A stretch of 64,000 nucleotides of DNA. Source: Hydractinia symbiolongicarpus (Eukaryota > Cnidaria > Hydrozoa > Anthoathecata > Hydractiniidae). This document shows, in pieces, positions 41,165 through 51,539 of the stretch; position 1 is the first letter of the stretch, and every line of letters begins with the position of its first letter. Position numbers and translations under genes: made by a program. Location of the stretch: NCBI RefSeq assembly GCF_029227915.1, contig NC_079876.1, positions 20,958,001-21,022,000 of the forward strand, written 5' to 3'. Below the pieces are notes generated by a model. The model was not told the origin of the DNA, did not search any database, and saw only the letters and a list, made by a program, of their open reading frames with translations.

Positions 41165-41640
41165 TTTTGAATTATATACTTACTAGTTGATCAGGCCCGT
41201 GGAAGAATCCACTCGGGCAGAAGATTAGGTTTTTTTGCAGGTTTTGCTAACGTCAGCAGTGCATATACAAAAAAATTGGCGTAATGTACTTTATCTGCTG
41301 CCTGTAATGCGTACAGATTGAAACGCTGATAAAAATAATGTATAGGATCATATGTGTTCGCAAACGCATAAGGATATATAAGTGTTTTAAAATTTTGCTG
41401 ACGTCAGTAAAAGTCCTCTAAAGTAAAAAAAAAATTTGCTTTACAGATTTCCACTGTAAAATCCAATTAAGCAGGAGCACATTGGAAGGAAAAGAGAATC
41501 GTAACTTGTATTTTGATGACGTCTGCCAGGATCCGTCAATACACACAAAAAAATTGCTTACACGTTGCTTCCAATGTGTAAAGCTTGAAACGGTGATCAA
41601 AATAATGTATAAAATCATGTACAACACGAACAATAATAAT
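41165..41640. repeat. Diverged dispersed repeat (two tandem units)
   Basis: Shares with 54183-54570 the blocks GGCCCGTGGA, TTTTGCTGACGTCA and GAAACGCTGATCAAAAT followed by ATGTATAGGATCA. Within this copy the last block occurs twice (about 41322 and 41588), so the unit is itself tandem. No termini or coding seen. Confidence 0.55.
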
Positions 41641-42249
41641 AAAGTCAGAAATAACACATCTTAAATATTCACATCTTATAAAGTGATTACGTTTGATTCG
41701 TTGAAAACCTTTAATATTTTAATTAAAAGTGTCAAAAACATCAATTTTATATCTGGAAAATCATTTATTCGGTTGCATACTATCCTGTTCCCCAAAAATA
41801 TACACAAAATGTAAAAATTAACAAAACACAATTTTTTTTTAATATGATGATCTGTAGTGATTTTTACCAACCATTTTAGACGAATTTTTTTTTCTTTTTT
41901 TTTCTACGCAAGGATGAATACAATTTTAAACACGCTACAAATAAAAAATGAAATGAAGTAGTACACACGAAAACAGACGGATACAGCAACCCACTTTTAA
42001 AAGATACAAAAAATGGGTCGGCTACAGAATTTAATAAAAGTAATATATTAAAAAATAAAAATAATAATTTAAGATGGGTCCAATGCTTGTTTGTAGATGT
42101 GACTATAAGGGTATTACAATAAAAAAAGATCGCCGTCAAAACGTGCAGTTTCAATTAGGAAAGTAATAGAGGAATTGATAATTTGACTGTTCTGGACAAA
42201 ATTAAAAAGAGAACTATCGCCGTATAACAAAATACGAGATAAACGAGTT

Positions 42250-42933
42250 TTAGACAGACAGTGATAGAAGGGTCAATATTAGAAAGTGATTCAAAGAGCC
42301 TTTTTTGTGATGTTGCAAACATTTGCCAGCGCAGTAAAAGTGTTTTGTTGATTCTGGTTCAGCACCACAAGAACAAAGTGGGTTAATGGAATCCTGAAAA
42401 TTGCGTTTAAATTTATGTTCCCGTAAGTGACTCAGACCTAATCGTAGCCGTGTTAAGTATTTAATTCCTATCGGATGAAATGTACCAGAAATAGAGTAAG
42501 GTGATGGTCTTATGTACTTCAGCAAACTACTCTTAAAAACATTGAGCGGTGAAGCCGAGCGTAAAACGCTGTCCAGTCTGTTCCACTGTCTTATACAATA
42601 AGGAAAAAAACTATGTTTGAAGAAATCAGTTCTAGCAAAAATCTGTTTGATTTTGCCGGTCACACGAGTAGGATAACATCTGTTTTCCAAAGGAAGAATA
42701 TCAAACAAATAAGTTGGCGTACGCTTCTGTACAATATTATAAAAAACGCAGAGTTTACGAGACCAACGACGCTCAGAAAGGTATTCTAATCCCAATCGCT
42801 GGTAGAGCTTTTGCATAGATGTTCCTCTTATGGCACCTGTTATCGATAAAGCAGCATTATATTGGATACACTCAAGCTTTCTCTTGAGCAGTTCCTTATA
42901 TGGTTGGTCAAAAATAATGTCAACGAATTTCAA
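42250..42933 (-). pseudogene. LINE reverse transcriptase, C-terminal part
   Basis: 227 codons open on the minus strand. It begins within the post-RT region (KRKLECIQYNAALSITGAI), continues with QRLGLEYLSERRW, YCIRQWNRLD and LTRLRLGLSHLREHKFKRNF, and ends with a cysteine-histidine motif (CSCGAEPESTKHFYC). This is the C-terminal third of a non-LTR pol; the 5' part is missing, as usual for truncated LINE copies. It is a different subfamily from the LINE at 58225. Confidence 0.8.
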
Positions 42934-43947
42934 AAAGGAAAACGGAGTAAATTTGAATCAACAAAGATATTATTTTTTGAAAACATAGTCCGTCCTCACA
43001 AAAGTTTACACAAAATGTAAATCCAAATCAACAAAAATCAGTTCATTTAGCATGTTCTATATTACGATTGCAATATAGAACATGCTACAAAAAGGTTATG
43101 AAACACATCAAATTATAGAAAAATCAGGCATTTCATAAAATATAAAAAATAAAAAAGTCAGAACAATTATTAATTTTTTCATCATCAGCAAACTACAATT
43201 TTAAAATTCTTAACAAAAACGTGAAACCGTGGAATTTACTTCTGGCAAAAATGACATCACATACAGTTTAGTTCTCCCAACAAAAGTTTATAATACGAAA
43301 TATAAAAAAGCTATTAACTTACACAACAGCCTTCAGTGGAGGCCAATTCCACAAAAATTTGTTCTTTCAGTATATTGCATGTGGTCTTTTTTTCCACAAA
43401 AGTTTACACAAAATCTTAAAAAAAAGCAATTTGCAAGATAGACAAAAAACACAAACAACCATACCATCCTCTTAAAAATTATAATAAAGTCATAAACCCA
43501 CGTAAATTTCCAATCAAATGTCTACCCCCGGTAAAAATAACCTGGCATTTTACATATAGGCTGACAAAAGTTTAACAGGATGTCAGAAACAAAACAATAA
43601 AAAATAACTTAACACACACGCTTTAAATTCCGAAATGTAGTAAAAAAATATGGCTACGTACGCGGTAAAATATAAAACTTTAAGAATTTGAGGCTTTTAA
43701 GTAGCTTTTCCTGGAAAATGCGAGTCTGGTTTCTCCAGCGACATAAAAACCAAACGTCTAAAAATATCAAAGTTCTTAATATTTGTGATTTCAAATCCAC
43801 TTCAAACTCTAGCCTTTATTTTGTACTTTATATCTAGCTCCACTTCTCACTTCACTTTTCTATTTCTTCACTTGGTCGTTTTTCTTTTTAAATATGCTTT
43901 CTTGAACCACTTTTTTTACTTTTTTCAAGATAAAGGGATCGTTCTTT
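42934..43947. other. Spacer left of Polinton P3
   Basis: A/T-rich with repeated CACAAAAGTTTACACAAAAT-type phrases (near 42997, 43395 and 43563), which hint at a diverged tandem structure. No gene recognised. Confidence 0.4.
43048..43087. repeat. Hairpin, 16-bp perfect arms
   Basis: TAGCATGTTCTATATT and its complement around the 8-nt loop ACGATTGC. No gene nearby; probably a small fold-back element. Confidence 0.7.
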
Positions 43948-44017
43948 AGTAGTACTACGGGATGGATTAAAGTACACCGGGACCTTTACCCCGTCAAACC
44001 CCCACTAAAAACGCTCC
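43948..44017 (+). repeat. Left terminal inverted repeat of P3
   Basis: About 68-70 bp, matching the complement of the right end with about five differences, through ...ACCCCGTCAAA...CCCCACTA.AAACGCTC. Confidence 0.92.
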
Positions 44018-44186
44018 AAACCCCCACCCCCTCTTCCACCCCTCTACAAAACGGTAAATCGGACGGCACCCAAAAATTTCTAATTCAGGCAATTCCGACA
44101 AATAATGCTGACATCAACGAACTTCGAGCATGCGCACACGCCGCTAGTAATAATGCTGACATCAACAAAAACCAACGACTGCGTGG

Positions 44187-44255
44187 TTGAGTGAGGGGTA
44201 TTCCCATACTCAAAGCGGACCGCGCTAATTGAGGCTCGGTTGTACCTATAATAAA
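44187..44255 (+). promoter_or_regulatory. Polymerase promoter region of P3: dyad plus TATAATAAA
   Basis: 27-bp imperfect palindrome at 44187-44213 (TTGAGTGAGGGG...CATACTCAA), TATAATAAA at 44247-44255, ATG at 44257. Same order and spacing as in P1. The dyad could be an operator or protein-binding site; inferred. Confidence 0.55.
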
Positions 44256-44256
44256 G

Positions 44257-45256
44257 ATGAGTTGGTTCAGGAACGCTATTAGCAAACTATACGACACCGT
44301 GTCGGCACCAGTAGCAGCAACTCGCAACGCTCTTGCCGATAGAGTACCGAGCGTGCGGGATACCGTTACTTTCTACTATAAAAAAGCGAAGGAGCAAATC
44401 TCGAGAGCGACAACGCTTCAGACGAGGTCCAACGGATCACCATCGAAGACAAATATCAGGGAATCGGAGACCTCAAACACATGTTCGCCAAGGAATCGAA
44501 ACAGAACACGAACGAGGAGGGAATCGAGGACATCCAGCGCAAATGTTGAAAGACGGAAACCGCATCAAGATGTGGCAGTTCAACAAGAACCTTAACCAAC
44601 CGCTGACAGAGTCCATCATGCGAAAAATCACGCCCCACGTAGACATGCGCGTCAAGGTGGTCTACAGTTTCAGCTGCGATATTTACCGAGGTGGTGGCGA
44701 CGTGTCGGTTTACCACAAGACCAAGAGCTCCAGATCACTATCGAGCATGGCGGAAATCCAAGTCTTTATGGAAGAATGCGAGATGAAGCGTCTCGACCTC
44801 GGAGATCAAGACTTCTGGACTAAAGCATACATACCACCCGACAGAACCATCGAGACCTCTGGAGAGTACGAGGGCAAGATAGTCTTTAACCACGTGCGGG
44901 TCAAGCTCATCTCTACGAGAGAGTCTTTACTCGGATGCGGCCCACTTCCAGATTGGCTGCGGGGCAAAAGGTGCATTTACGGCTTTGACAAGAAAAACGA
45001 AAGGACCGACAACATGTGCTTTTGGAGATGCTTGGCCGTGCACTGCCGGGAAGAGCGGAAGCAGCGCGAAAAGCATATAACGCAAGAATCCCTCGCCCTG
45101 GCACGCGAGTACTACGAGGACTCTGAGCTAAAGCGGCAAGATATACGTGCCACTAAGCTCGTAGACTTTGAGGGTTTCGCCAAACACTTCAAGATCAACG
45201 TCAGAGTCTTTGAGACCAAGAAGAACTCTGAAGAAGCACCATGCCGGCTCGTCTAA
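44257..45256 (+). pseudogene. Polinton DNA polymerase, N-terminal part (P3)
   Basis: Starts MSWFRNAISKLYDTV. A frameshift near 44420 moves it to the frame that ends at 45256. Shared blocks with P1: WQFNKNLNQPL, MRVKVVYSF, KAYIPPDRTIET, CGPLPDWLRGKRCIYGFD, and an LVDFEGFAKHF region near the end. The catalytic domain seen in P2 is absent: the sequence after 45256 is only about 240 bp of broken coding before the next gene. A large internal deletion therefore removed exonuclease and polymerase motifs. Confidence 0.8.
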
Positions 45257-45492
45257 GGTCAGAATGAGTACAAGGACGGGTTAGACACGATCCGGTTAAA
45301 TGTCAGTGCTAGGAACGGCCTCTGAAAGTGCTCACTTAAAAAGGTGGGTTTCGTTAATGCATAGTACAAGCACGACATTCTGTGTAGAGTAAAAAGAGCA
45401 AGTACGCTAAGCCTGCAAAGCAAGACAGCACTGAAAAACACCTCGGATATGGTAAACCAAAAGTTCTGAGTGGTATACTCACAGAATCAAAA

Positions 45493-45549
45493 AACCCTCT
45501 GGGTTCAAACAACAACAGCCAACAAACACCCAGAGGGTTCCCTTACGAG
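45493..45549 (+). terminator. Hairpin between polymerase remnant and next gene (P3)
   Basis: Perfect 12-bp arms AACCCTCTGGGT and ACCCAGAGGGTT around a 33-nt A/C-rich loop, 23 bp before the next ATG (45572). Candidate transcript-end hairpin. Confidence 0.45.
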
Positions 45550-45571
45550 GGTTTTGTTTTGAAAAATAAAC

Positions 45572-46165
45572 ATGCTGAGCGAAATATCCCTATGTCTCGC
45601 TGTACTCCTTCCGTACGCTCTGATCGTGTTCTGCTTTTGTAGGTACAGGGGGTTATCAATAAAGATGTCAGATCTCGCTGATATATTTGATGTAGTTGAT
45701 ACCCCAGCAGAAGCCTTCGAGCAACGTGAAAAACCCCTCGACAAACGCCAGACCTTGAAAGATGCTATACGCAAAGGCAAGGGGCATCTGTTGACGAAAA
45801 AGTGCACAGAAGGCTATGTTGACAAAGTATCAGATGAGGTGATCGACAAGGTACATGCTGAGTAAGTTCAACACGAGCTCCAGGAAAAGGGCGAGAAGAC
45901 TGCCAAGGCCTTGTCAAGCCATGCCATCACCATGTACACGTAGGCTGTGGCCAGCGTAATTCAGCTCGACAGCGCCGAGGTTCTGAGAGCAGACATTAAG
46001 AGGATCCCATCATCCGGGATAGTATGGCAGACTTGGGGATCCTCATGTTCAGCCTTTGGGAAGTTCCTGGCTCCGCTGTTGGTAGCTGCTCACACTGTTA
46101 ACCACTGCCAGCTCACCGCGACCAAGGTGGGTGAAGAGCAAGATGGTGAACAGCGAGATAAAGAT
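45572..46165 (+). pseudogene. Conserved Polinton membrane-anchored protein (P3)
   Basis: N-terminal hydrophobic helix (LCLAVLLPYALIVFCF), then RKGKGHLLTKKCTEGYVDK and an EKGEKTAKALSSHAI block. Homologue of P2 3936-4511. TAA at 45863, TAG near 45942 and a compensated frameshift pair near 46010-46040 break it. An internal Met at 45666 preceded by CAATAAAG is an alternative start that would omit the helix. Function unknown. Confidence 0.55.
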
Positions 46166-46188
46166 GGAACAGTCTATCAAAGATACGA

Positions 46189-46416
46189 ATGGACAATCGT
46201 GAATTATATGAAAGAGAAAACAACGAGACTCAATCCAAGCTCTCTAGAACACGGTATACGGACTGGTGCAGCATTTACGGAGACTATACCGTACACGGTC
46301 AAGAAATTTTGATACCGGCAGCTGATAGATTTCCGCCTCACGTGTGTATTATAGAGATGAAGCCCTATCAGAACGTGATAAGATACGCTGGTAGAAACGG
46401 TTTGAAGGCCGGCTAG
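46189..46416 (+). CDS. Hypothetical small protein, P3 only
   Basis: 75 codons, from MDNRELYERE to a C-terminal RYAGRNGLKAG. It lies between two conserved Polinton genes; P2 has no such frame at the matching place. It may be inserted sequence or the altered tail of the preceding gene. No family recognised. Confidence 0.25.
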   Translation: MDNRELYERENNETQSKLSRTRYTDWCSIYGDYTVHGQEILIPAADRFPPHVCIIEMKPYQNVIRYAGRNGLKAG

Positions 46417-46453
46417 AGAGAAGTGCTTTTTGTAAGTCTCAGACGTACAAGAA

Positions 46454-46816
46454 ATGAGCGAAGAACATACGCAAGAACAAAGTGTTATCACGCGGCCAAA
46501 GAATCCGAGAAGAGTTGCACAGGGTCGCAAGTTGGCGGCACTGATGAACCAGAGGAAGGAAGATCTTAATCAACAAAAGGGTACAGTAGAATCTACAGTC
46601 AAAACCTCCTCTGGAGCGAGTTCTGGGGTCTCTTCTGTACAGTCAGGCTATCTCTATGGCGCTGGAGGTCTCGCTGCCGTACTCGCCTGTGTAGGAGTTG
46701 GGTTCTATGTTTTTCGTAAGAAGCCTGTAGCGTCTCCGCAGCCTGTCGAAATCCCGGAGCTACGTGCGCCTCAACCCACACCTCAGCCTGATATCGATAT
46801 TTTCATGATGCCATAA
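46454..46816 (+). CDS. Small Polinton membrane protein, MSEE family (P3)
   Basis: 120 residues, intact. A hydrophilic N-terminus (MSEEHTQEQSVITRPKNPRR), a Gly/Ala-rich transmembrane helix at about residues 71-90 (GGLAAVLACVGVGFYVF), then a Pro-rich tail ending DIDIFMMP. Homologue of the broken P2 4517-4869. A short imperfect palindrome (46430-46450) lies before the start. Single-pass membrane protein; virion or host-membrane role possible but unknown. Confidence 0.6.
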   Translation: MSEEHTQEQSVITRPKNPRRVAQGRKLAALMNQRKEDLNQQKGTVESTVKTSSGASSGVSSVQSGYLYGAGGLAAVLACVGVGFYVFRKKPVASPQPVEIPELRAPQPTPQPDIDIFMMP

Positions 46817-46830
46817 GCCTATAATAAACC

Positions 46831-47074
46831 ATGAGTTCAAACGTGACACCTCAGCAAAAAGAAGTCCTTGACATGCTTAACGAGACCGTCGTAGACCTAG
46901 GCTTTACATTCGCTTATGCGATGGCGGGGCGCAAATTCCTCGGTATCTCGAGCCCATCAAACAAGATGGACACCAGCGACGTGATGAAGATGATCGCGTA
47001 CTGGCCAGGCTAGCTGCGAGATGGGGGTGCAAAAAGGGTGGATCCCCGCAAGTATCGTACCAAAGCCGAAATAA
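46831..47074 (+). pseudogene. Small Polinton protein, MSxSNVTP family (P3)
   Basis: Starts 14 bp after the previous gene, with TATAATAAA at 46820-46828. Open for 60 codons, then a frameshift near 47010 creates a stop; the expected C-terminal PASIVPKPK is still readable in another frame ending at 47074. Homologue of P2 4877-5125. Function unknown. Confidence 0.5.
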
Positions 47075-47082
47075 GTAAACAA

Positions 47083-47112
47083 GCTTATGTGTACCCCAGG
47101 GTACACACAAGC
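47083..47112 (+). terminator. Hairpin before the ATPase gene (P3)
   Basis: 14-bp arms (GCTTATGTGTACCC against its complement, one mismatch) with a 2-nt loop, 9 bp after the previous stop and 10 bp before the ATPase ATG. TAGAATAAATG follows immediately. Confidence 0.5.
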
Positions 47113-47121
47113 CTAGAATAA

Positions 47122-47664
47122 ATGCTAGACATTGTCAAAGATCCGCATACGGCCATCTTCACAGGACCAACAAGTTGCGGTAAAACGCAGCGTGTCCTCG
47201 ACCTACTGGAGAATGAATACAGGTACCACTTTAACAACGTGGTGATCCTGTGTTCAACGATCCGCTCTGAAAGGATGATTACGTTTTTCTGATAGAGCCC
47301 CGGGATCGAATGGGTTCAACGGTTGTCGTCGTTGCTAGCGGGAGAAGAAACCCTCTTCATCGTCGATGGCTTGATCGCCAACGATAGTCTTGACAAAAAG
47401 CGTCAATCCTTACCTGAACTCGCCATCAGTGGGGGGCACAGGAAGCATAGCCTATGGATATTGACGCAGTCGTACACTGCCCTCCCCAAGAATCTTCGCC
47501 GACAAAAGAAGCAAATCTTCTTGTGGTACCCGCACGAACACAGCAACATGACGCTTATCGACGAGGAAAGCAATATCATCAACGACTGGGAAAATATCAA
47601 GACCCGGCTGAGCAAATCCAAACATGCCTGCTTGTACGTGAGGCTAGAGAACCCCAGGTCATGA
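47122..47664 (+). pseudogene. Polinton packaging ATPase (P3)
   Basis: ATG 47122, MLDIVKDPHTAIF, then an intact Walker A (GPTSCGKT). A frameshift and a short deletion relative to P2 lie near 47260-47300 (stop TGATAG at 47291). The rest is open: ETLFIVDG (Walker B region; the second Asp seen in P2 is Gly here), ILTQSYTALPKNLRRQKK, and an end at 47664. In Polintons this ATPase is expected to package genomes. It keeps the Walker A that P2 lost. Confidence 0.75.
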
Positions 47665-47886
47665 AAAATTTTGGTGTGACCTGAGCTCCAAAGGGAGGTC
47701 AATATTGATATGTTCCCGACAGATACAAAATGCGGAAAGGTGACGCTGTTGTTGAGCTCCAAGGGGTGGAAACCAGTGTCCACCCCCGGCCAGATACAGT
47801 TTTACTGACGGAACCAGGCCTTATTGCTTCCTCTTGAGGTGTGGCAGACCTGAAGCAGCACCCTTTTTGGGTGGGTTGTAGAGGAG

Positions 47887-48414
47887 GTGTTACCCAGAGA
47901 AATGCGAAAGCTTGCCGCAACCATCGAAGAAAAAGTTATAGCCCTGGCGTTCCTTACGGTTGATCTTGATCAAAGGGACGTAGCCATATCCAACCTAGAG
48001 GATGATATCCAGGAGAGAGAGGAAGAAATTGGTGAGCTGCGACAGAGACACGTCCCGCGTCGACATCAATATGACAACGTGCTATGCGTGGTTGACAAGA
48101 AACATCCTCATGGTAAGCATCCCTACTACATGATCAGATGTCAGCGTAGACAGCCGGGCAAGAGCATGGGCATGCTGATGACAAAGTACCCCGAGAGCAC
48201 TATAATCGGGAGATGTGACGATCCGAACGCGATGCACACCTGGTATCGGTTTAAGGAGGACACCCTGGGGGCTGCAAACTCTTACAAAAACCACTTTACC
48301 CTGCCCGATACGCGTGAGTTGTTCGAGAAGCTCTTCGACATTGACATGGCTACAAAAACAACACATTTACCATTGTTTCACATGCTCCGGAGGTACTTCA
48401 ACATCTTCCGGTAG
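47887..48414 (+). pseudogene. MSV199/KilA-like protein, C-terminal half (P3)
   Basis: 175 codons: coiled-coil (DLDQRDVAISNLEDDIQERE) then a globular end with YYMIRCQRRQ and a HTWYRFKED block, resembling the DUF3627-type domain that follows MSV199 in large DNA viruses. The MSV199 domain present in P2 6198-6620 is missing; about 220 bp of unrelated sequence with two GAGCTCCAA repeats lies between the ATPase and this fragment. Its end overlaps the end of the opposite-strand integrase by 48 bp. Confidence 0.5.
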
Positions 48415-49357
48415 TAGCATCAACTCCTCTGCCACAAAGCTACGTTCGGGCCCACTGTCGAGATAGTACAACAACCTTGTACTTGTCACGATACGGTCCA
48501 GCCTATACATTTTCTTGCTCCACCAAGCGTCAATCGTGCGTCTTTTGGCATCACCGTGCTCTTCTCCAAGCTGCAGCAGGTAAAGGTAGAGGCCGTCATC
48601 GGGTAGAGGCTTTTCCTCCGGGTGCTCCCTCACTTTCGTAAGCGGGACTTCGTCCAGCTTGATGGCCTTGCTAGGTTTCATCCCGATCATAGTGATTTTG
48701 CTGTTGTTCATGCTTTTCGCGATAGTGTACAGATATTTGACCCAAGTGGTACTTTGTTCGTCAGAGACCAATTCTTGCTCAATTCAATAGTTTCTCCGGG
48801 CGCACCTTGTTGTACGACTCAAAAAAAGCCGTAAAAGTGTGGCGATACTTGGTAGTTGCCCCCTTTAATTCGACCCCCTTTGCTTCTAGCAGCTTGCTCA
48901 CGTTAGACTTGAACTCACTGCCGTTGTCACACTGGAAAACCCTCGTGTATCGCAGAGGTTTATAAATGTCCTCGATCATGTCAGCGATCTCGTTGGCTTT
49001 CTTCGTACGCAAAGGCATCGCTACTTTGTACCGTGAGGCTACGTCGATGCCCGTCAAAATGTATTTGTATACGCTGCCTTTGGATTTGTCGTGGGGCATG
49101 TAGAGCAAGTCAAACTGGTGCATTTCTTTGGGTTTCGTAATGGTGAAATGTGGGTAATCTATCCTTTTAGGCCCTTGAATATGTCGGAGCCAGAGCAGTT
49201 GACGAGTCAGCCATGAGAATACTTTCTTCTTAGAGAGACTACTCCCCTCAGCAAGTAATTTGATCGCCTTTCGGCCAGTCAAAAGATGCTCCGGAACGTA
49301 ATATATCTTGCTTAACTTTTTGGCTTCTTCAGCCGTAACCATTTGTGATTTTGACAT
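48367..49357 (-). pseudogene. Polinton retroviral-type integrase (P3)
   Basis: Starts at 49357 (MSKSQMVTAEEAKK) one base after TATAATAAA. Core: MHQFDLLYMP (first Asp), RVFQCDNGSEFK (second Asp), TAFFESYN (Glu, 35 residues between, DD35E). A frameshift/deletion near 48775 ends that frame. The next frame (48771-48367) continues with a C-terminal chromo-like region (AKRRTIDAWWSKKMYRLDRI) and ends near EVPPEHVKQW. It would insert the element and set its target duplication. Inactive because of the break. Confidence 0.88.
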
Positions 49358-49443
49358 ATTTATTATATCTCAAAATGCTTAATCATATTTGTACGCTGCG
49401 AAACCTAGTAGAGCCAAGGAGCCCACGATAAAGCACGTTCTCT

Positions 49444-49475
49444 TTTCTCCTTATAGCACGTGCTATAAGGAGAAA
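49444..49475. promoter_or_regulatory. 32-bp perfect palindrome between divergent genes (P3)
   Basis: Sixteen-base arms centred on CACGTG (49457-49462), ending 1 bp before the ATG at 49477 of the rightward gene and 86 bp upstream of the leftward integrase start. Perfect symmetry in an otherwise decayed element is notable. It could be a two-sided regulatory site or hairpin. Confidence 0.6.
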
Positions 49476-49476
49476 C

Positions 49477-50419
49477 ATGAACATTTACAGCCATAACCAC
49501 AAGGTAAAGTACAAGTCCAACAGAGGTGAGTGGCCTCTTGGTGTTACTAACTTGGAGCATCAAGACCTCTACGTGTCTACCACCTCGCATATTCCCATGG
49601 CCTTCCCAGAGTTCATCAAGTACCCCCATCAAAGTCCCCATCAACCTGCTGAACGACCCGGTGAGCGTAAATTGGGCTGGTCAAGCCCTTGACTACTGGA
49701 ACATCCAGGTGAATTTCGCATGCCATTGCGCGACCACGGCCTTGGGCATATCCGCCAAACACCTTGACGGCTCAGTACCCCTCGTCAACAGCATCTTCAA
49801 GTTCCACGTCTACTACCACATGAGACGTATCCTAGCGAGGACGAGCGTGCCCATGCCATACGACGACGGGTTGTCCCAACACGAGAACCTACTCTACCTC
49901 TGGATACGCCCAGGTCTGCCTTGAGTATGGTGCCGACCCCATTGCTATCTACAAGTTCAAAGCTGTCAGCTCCTCTCTCACCAATGGTAGATAGTGGCTC
50001 TAAGTAGCCGGCGATTCGGCCAAGTTCATCATCCCCACAATTCAAGGTCTAACGTCGGAAGGCCTGACGAAGCTTAGCGAGAGTATCCGCATTGGCAAGA
50101 TTGTGGGGTACAACAACAACGTTCTGATAGCGCCCTCTAACGCCAGCGTAGAAGTAGTGGTAAACCTAAACAAAAAGGCTGTTGCCGGACATGTAGCAAC
50201 ACCAACCTTCACCACACCTCCCCAACGGCAACTGAGCCGGTGAAAAGACAATCCGAGTCCAAGAAAAGCACGTCTCACCATGCTTCCAAGGGTGATGCGT
50301 CTGACGCACCCAGCCCCAATGAAGCTTGAGGAGACGGGAACTCTCACGAGGATATCAAAGCCAGCTTGGTTACGGTAGGAGTAGGACTGATCCTAGCCTA
50401 CATCTGGCTGAAGACTTAG
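49477..50419 (+). pseudogene. Polinton virion-type protein with C-terminal membrane tail (P3)
   Basis: Begins MNIYSHNHKVKYKS. A frameshift near 49620 leads to WAGQALDYWNIQVNFACHC and IFKFHVYYHMRRIL, another near 49910 to LEYGADPIAIYKF, stops near 50010, then ESIRIGKIVGYNNNVLIAPS. A last frame ends with SLVTVGVGLILAYIWLKT, a tail-anchor-like helix. The YHMRRIL block recurs in multi-copy cnidarian Polinton proteins as I remember them. A structural role is inferred from position among late-type genes. Confidence 0.45.
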
Positions 50420-50446
50420 TCTAGTATGTCTCGTCAATATACTAGA
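50420..50446. terminator. Hairpin between convergent genes (P3)
   Basis: 8-bp arms TCTAGTAT and ATACTAGA with an 11-nt loop. It starts one base after the stop of the rightward gene (50419) and ends 4 bp from the stop of the leftward gene (50451). The position fits a two-way transcript-end signal. Confidence 0.45.
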
Positions 50447-50450
50447 TCCT

Positions 50451-51245
50451 CTAGGACCTTTTTTCCCTCCTCCCAACGTAGGCCACGACAAAAGCGGCTA
50501 CGGAAGCTAAAGCCATGTACAAGTTTTTGGCTGCGAATTTGACAACTCTCGCTGCTACCTTGAAAAAGAACGACACGATTGTTCCAATGATTCCAGGTAG
50601 CGCGGCACCCGCTTTGGCTGCTAGATACTTCAAGAATTTCCCGAGTCTTGCCAGCTGCTTTTGCACGAAACCCTTACCACCAGTACTTCCTCCGGCTGCG
50701 GCAGCTCCTCCAGCAGCGGCTCCTCCACCACCTGTAACCGCGAGCACGATGGTTGACACGAGCAAGCCAACGCTGGAAAAAACGCTGTCTTCGTTCCAAG
50801 TAGCTACCTGCTCTTCGGTTACTCCAGGTATAGCTTTCTTGCTTTCGAGCCCCTTCATATTAGCCTCTACCTTGTCTACCTCACTATCGTAAAAGATCAA
50901 CTTACTCTTCAAGCGCTCGAGGTTACCCCGCAGCGTTTGAATTTCAAGGTTGAGCTCCTCTCTTTCACGCCCCGTAAAGATTCCACCCCCACAAGACTCT
51001 TGTATAAGGCTCGCCGTCCCATCGAGAACGTTCTCGATCTTCTTCAACGATTCCATCTCAATATTTTCGGGGTTCTCAATCTCCTTTTCTATTTTGCTAT
51101 ACCTTCCCAAGAGGTTCTGAACCTCTACCTTGTTCAACTTGGTATACTCAGGAAAGCCTAGGGCTCGTAGGCGACCCTGGCCTAGCAACATTTCTAACTG
51201 CCCACTGGTTGGAGTGCTATCTACTTTCATAATCACTTTCTCCAT
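50451..51245 (-). CDS. Polinton hydrophobic, Gly/Ala-rich protein (P3)
   Basis: 264 residues from Met at 51245 (MEKVIMKVDSTPTSGQL), open. The frame also extends to 51287, but the upstream gene stops at 51250, so 51245 or 51230 is a better start. Residues 1-130 are coiled (RYSKIEKEIENPENIEMESL), then come a helix SVGLLVSTIVLAV, a G/A-rich linker (residues about 160-175), a basic segment and several hydrophobic helices to the end. It resembles virion core or membrane-lytic proteins in composition only. No catalytic motif. Confidence 0.5.
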   Translation of the reverse strand: MEKVIMKVDSTPTSGQLEMLLGQGRLRALGFPEYTKLNKVEVQNLLGRYSKIEKEIENPENIEMESLKKIENVLDGTASLIQESCGGGIFTGREREELNLEIQTLRGNLERLKSKLIFYDSEVDKVEANMKGLESKKAIPGVTEEQVATWNEDSVFSSVGLLVSTIVLAVTGGGGAAAGGAAAAGGSTGGKGFVQKQLARLGKFLKYLAAKAGAALPGIIGTIVSFFFKVAARVVKFAAKNLYMALASVAAFVVAYVGRREKRS

Positions 51246-51249
51246 CAAG

Positions 51250-51510
51250 TTACGATTCCCTATCATCATCTGTTTGACAATGAGCATCTTTCAGCTTAAA
51301 CCTGTCGTAGTGTCTCGCGTTTGACTTCATCTCCAGCCCCTCCTCAAGAGCTTTGTAAAGACTATCAACTGTGGAATTTCTTAACTCTCCCTCTGCGTCT
51401 AGCGTAGTGTCTAGTTTCATGGCCTCTAAGCTGGACCCTTGGAAGTCCGTAGTGCTGATCCCTGGCAAGTAAATTTTTCTCTGATGTAAAGTGGTCTCCT
51501 TCGTATGTTG
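51250..51510 (-). pseudogene. Truncated upstream partner gene (P3)
   Basis: The minus frame from about 51510 to 51250 has ordinary protein composition (TTDFQGSSLEAMKLDTTLDA, then an RFKLKDAHCQTDDDRES end). Its stop is 5 bp from the next start, as in a compact operon. Its 5' part is replaced by the opposite-strand capsid-like fragment at 51540, so a deletion joined the two. Family unknown. Confidence 0.35.
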
Positions 51511-51539
51511 GCTTAATCGGCATTTATTCCACCACAAAA

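Noticed and set aside
50515-50892. 125-residue plus-strand frame rich in Ala and Pro
   Set aside because: Exact antisense of the Gly/Ala-rich minus-strand Polinton protein, which has better composition, context and a conserved gene order.
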